A stretch of 64,000 nt of DNA, from NCBI GenBank assembly GCA_963836005.1, contig CAWIHS010000005.1:434001-498000 (forward strand), read 5' to 3'. The stretch is from CAWIHS01 sp963836005 (GTDB lineage Bacteria > Pseudomonadota > Gammaproteobacteria > GRL18). Position 1 is the stretch's first letter. Every line of letters starts with the position of its first letter. The notes below the pieces were generated by a model. The model saw only the letters and a list, made by a program, of their open reading frames with translations. It was not told the origin of the DNA and did not search any database. Below are positions 62,067-64,000 of this stretch, in pieces. The position numbers and the translations under genes are program-made.

Positions 62067-62546
62067 TTATTCCAGCCTTGAACGTATAGCCAGCACGTCA
62101 CATTTGGCATGATGCAAGATTGCATTTGCAGTTGAACCGAGCAGCAATTCAAGTCCGTTGCGCCCATGTGAACCACATACAATCAGATCACTTTGGTATT
62201 CATCGGCAAGGCGCAGTATTTCTGTTTTAGGAATTCCCACCACAACCTCAGTTGAGCAATGTCCGATGCTCTGCCCTTGAGCATTCCCGGCTGACAAATC
62301 AGCGAGTAATTTATCCATCCGTTGCTGAGCAATCTGTAACAGTTCTTTTTCATCGATAAGGAGATTTTCAACGCCTGGATAATACAGCGGGTCATACAGA
62401 GTATTGACCTGATAAACGTACTCCACCACATGCACCAGCAGCAAGCTGGACAGTTTGCCATCCGCAGCATCAAGCGCTTTTTGACAAAGTCTTAAAGAAT
62501 CTTCAGATAAATCAACGGCAACGATGATGTGTTTATAATGACTCAT
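62067..62546 (-). CDS. Universal stress protein (UspA family)
   Basis: A 159-residue UspA-fold protein. It starts YKHIIVAVDLSEDSLRLCQKALDAA, the usual first strand and helix, and has the ATP-binding glycine motif GSHGRNGLELLLGSTANAILHHAKCDVLAIR near the C terminus, so it probably binds ATP. UspA proteins help cells survive starvation and oxidative or uncoupler stress. It is convergent with soxA and single. Two family A elements lie upstream, between it and rnd. The ATG follows a GAG-type site (TTGAGAGTATTATG). Confidence 0.92.
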   Translation of the reverse strand: MSHYKHIIVAVDLSEDSLRLCQKALDAADGKLSSLLLVHVVEYVYQVNTLYDPLYYPGVENLLIDEKELLQIAQQRMDKLLADLSAGNAQGQSIGHCSTEVVVGIPKTEILRLADEYQSDLIVCGSHGRNGLELLLGSTANAILHHAKCDVLAIRSRLE

Positions 62547-62573
62547 AATACTCTCAACAGGGTTAAAATTTTC

Positions 62574-62615
62574 GGAGCTACTCAGCGTATCTGAAATATT
62601 GCACTCAGTAGTTAC
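62574..62615. mobile_element. Minimal family A remnant (42 bp)
   Basis: GGAGCTACTCAGCGTATC on the left and ACTCAGTAGTTAC on the right keep the family ends with a nearly absent interior. Flanked by perfect 8-bp duplications AAATTTTC at 62566-62573 and 62616-62623, which prove an insertion rather than chance similarity. Confidence 0.8.
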
Positions 62616-62693
62616 AAATTTTCAATTTATAGAATTGATACACTGAGTTTAAATATAGGTTAGAATAACTGCAAGTAAACACATAAATTTTAG

Positions 62694-62764
62694 ATAACTA
62701 CTCAGCGTATCTGGAATAAATACCTGACAGCAAGCACGATCTTATAGATACGCTGAATAGTTTC
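62694..62764. mobile_element. Family A element (71 bp) 20 bp upstream of rnd
   Basis: Ends ATAACTACTCAGCGTATCT and AGATACGCTGAATAGTTTC; flanks AATTTTAG (62686-62693) and AATTTCAG (62765-62772) are an 8-bp duplication with one mismatch. It is slightly decayed. The rnd start codon at 62785 is 20 bases beyond the element, so the rnd promoter must be inside or upstream of it. Confidence 0.85.
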
Positions 62765-62784
62765 AATTTCAGAATCGCAAGCGC

Positions 62785-63933
62785 ATGCACATCGAATATA
62801 TAGATACTAATGAAGCACTGGAAATTGCCTGTAAACGTTTTAGCCGCAGTGAATTCATTGCCATGGATACTGAGTTTATTCGCCAGCGCACTTATTTTCC
62901 AATTCTCGCCCTGATTCAACTTTGCGACGGCAAGCATGTCAGCATCATCGATCCAGTCAATATCGATGATCTCAGTCCGCTGATGAATTTACTTTACGAT
63001 GAACATATTGAAAAAGTCATGCATTCGGCCCGTCAGGATATGGAAATCTTTTATCATATAAATGGCGAGCCGTTCAACCCGGTGTTTGATTCTCAAATTG
63101 CTTCCGCACTGATGGGTTATGGAGAACAGATAGGCTACGCAGCCCTGGTCAAACAATTGTTAAATGTCGAACTGGATAAATCTCAAACTCGCACCGACTG
63201 GCTGAAACGTCCGCTGAGCAAAGAACAAATCGCCTATGCCGCAGATGATGTCATTTATCTGGCACAGATTTACCCATTACAAAGCAGACATCTGATGCAT
63301 CAGGGCAGGTTGAACTGGCTGAAAAACGACTTTCAGTTTTTATCAGACTCATCAACTTATGCCCCTGACAAGGAAAACCTGTGGCGTAAACTCAAAGGCA
63401 TCAGAAAACTAAAACGTAAACAACTGGCAATTCTGAAGCCGCTTGCTGCCTGGCGCGAAACACAGGCGATCAGAGAGAATCGCCCCAGGCGCAGGATCAT
63501 GAGCGATGACAGTTTGATAGAATTATGCGTTAACCCGCCGCTTAACATGGCTGATTTGCACAATAACACCTGTCTTAATGCACATTTAATCAAACAATAC
63601 GGTCAACAACTGCTCACCCTGGTTGAGGATGGACTTGCAACGCCTGAAAAAGACTGGCCCGCTCAACCTGAAAGATATAAATTATCAAGTCAGCAGGAAG
63701 CCCTGACTGATTGTCTCACGGCCATTGTAAATTTATCGGCCGAAAAAAATAATATCAGCCCGCGCTGTCTGTGCAGCCGTAAAGATCTGGAGCAACTATC
63801 CTGCGGCAAACGGGATTTAGCTATTTTAAATGGCTGGCGGCATGAACTGGCTGGCCGGGATTTAGTACATTTTCTGCAGGGCAAGACCCGCCTGGAATAT
63901 CACTCAGGGCAATTGCTGCATGTGTTATCATAA
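62785..63933 (+). CDS. rnd: Ribonuclease D
   Basis: A 382-residue 3'-5' exoribonuclease of the DEDD family that trims tRNA precursors. The exonuclease motifs are visible: Exo I FIAMDTEFIRQRTYFP, Exo II VMHSARQDMEIF and Exo III IAYAADDVIYLAQIY. HRDC domains follow (for example KRKQLAILKPLAAWRETQAIRENRPRRRIMSDDSLIELC). Length matches E. coli RNase D (375). The ATG lacks a clear ribosome site and lies just after a mobile element, so translation signals may be weak. It is intact. The following frame at the window edge is the only downstream gene seen. Confidence 0.94.
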   Translation: MHIEYIDTNEALEIACKRFSRSEFIAMDTEFIRQRTYFPILALIQLCDGKHVSIIDPVNIDDLSPLMNLLYDEHIEKVMHSARQDMEIFYHINGEPFNPVFDSQIASALMGYGEQIGYAALVKQLLNVELDKSQTRTDWLKRPLSKEQIAYAADDVIYLAQIYPLQSRHLMHQGRLNWLKNDFQFLSDSSTYAPDKENLWRKLKGIRKLKRKQLAILKPLAAWRETQAIRENRPRRRIMSDDSLIELCVNPPLNMADLHNNTCLNAHLIKQYGQQLLTLVEDGLATPEKDWPAQPERYKLSSQQEALTDCLTAIVNLSAEKNNISPRCLCSRKDLEQLSCGKRDLAILNGWRHELAGRDLVHFLQGKTRLEYHSGQLLHVLS

Positions 63934-63960
63934 CAGTCTGACAAACTGTAAATTCATAGC

Positions 63961-64000
63961 ATGACCTCACTCAATAATATCAGTGATTTTTTTTCACGTA
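63961..64000 (+). CDS. Possible start of an unknown gene (cut by window end)
   Basis: An ATG 27 bases after the rnd stop opens a frame of 13 codons (MTSLNNISDFFSR) to the window edge. There is no recognisable ribosome site beyond a weak AGC stretch, and too little sequence to judge a family. It is listed only because rnd is often followed by a cotranscribed gene. Confidence 0.25.
   Translation, partial: MTSLNNISDFFSR

Noticed and set aside
1..64000. tRNA or rRNA genes
   Set aside because: Scanning intergenic regions for T-loop sequences and acceptor stems found none; a covariance search would be needed to exclude odd ones.

Overview
The window comes from a bacterial chromosome, most probably a sulfur-oxidising gammaproteobacterium of moderate G+C. 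The gammaproteobacterial signal comes from typical genes and gene orders: dapA-bamC-metallohydrolase, gcvR-bcp-phoH, an aceE-aceF-lpd operon whose E3 carries its own lipoyl domain, metR, greB, prc, pilU, recQ and rnd. The sulfur signal comes from soxX-soxY-soxZ-soxA (59.7-61.8 kb), a TusA-type carrier and a rhodanese (56.2-57.0 kb), and a Gly/Tyr-rich secreted protein resembling sulfur globule envelope proteins (15.7 kb). No soxB or soxCD is visible here. Order and genus cannot be fixed from the window alone.

Layout. 0-16 kb: an FTR1-like permease, a SRAP protein, YjbQ, a histidine phosphatase, glycogen phosphorylase, a zinc peptidase, two cation/amino-acid exchangers, an OprD-like porin, a lipoprotein glutaminase broken by a frameshift at an A8 tract, and a fused kinase-like/ATPase protein. 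16-31 kb: the sulfur globule-like protein, a pentapeptide-repeat protein, an unannotated intergenic locus that looks like a small RNA, pilU plus a putative zinc peptidase, the pyruvate dehydrogenase operon, a MATE pump, metR and a glycosyltransferase. 31-46 kb: GST-like reductase, carbonic anhydrase, greB, prc, a cupin gene split by a mobile element, recQ, the dapA-bamC block and gcvR-bcp-phoH. 46-52 kb: a minus-strand operon of two membrane-type DUF697 GTPases, an unknown protein and a PerM-like permease. 52-64 kb: two divergent FadL-family channels, tusA, rhodanese, a BepA-like periplasmic protease, soxXYZA, a universal stress protein and RNase D.

The intergenic DNA is crowded with small non-autonomous mobile elements, and this is the most distinctive feature of the window. 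One family (A, ends like GTAACTACTCAGCG, with a subfamily B ending GTAACTTCTCAATAAG) makes clear 8-bp target duplications at many sites. It appears nested (B inside A), as composites, between dapA and bamC, and directly upstream of rnd. A second family (C) is present as two copies that read as identical over 176 bp, each with a 5-bp duplication (TTTAA, TTCAA). One copy splits a cupin gene, and removing it restores the frame exactly. Two further short hairpin repeat families (D, E) also recur. No transposase gene lies in the window, so the mobilising enzymes must be elsewhere.

Functional reading: SoxXYZA without SoxCD, a sulfur globule-like protein and TusA/rhodanese fit a cell that oxidises thiosulfate with temporary sulfur storage, but that pathway assignment is inference because soxB and the dsr/shdr genes would lie outside. 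All positions and motifs were read by eye from sequence. No database search was run.
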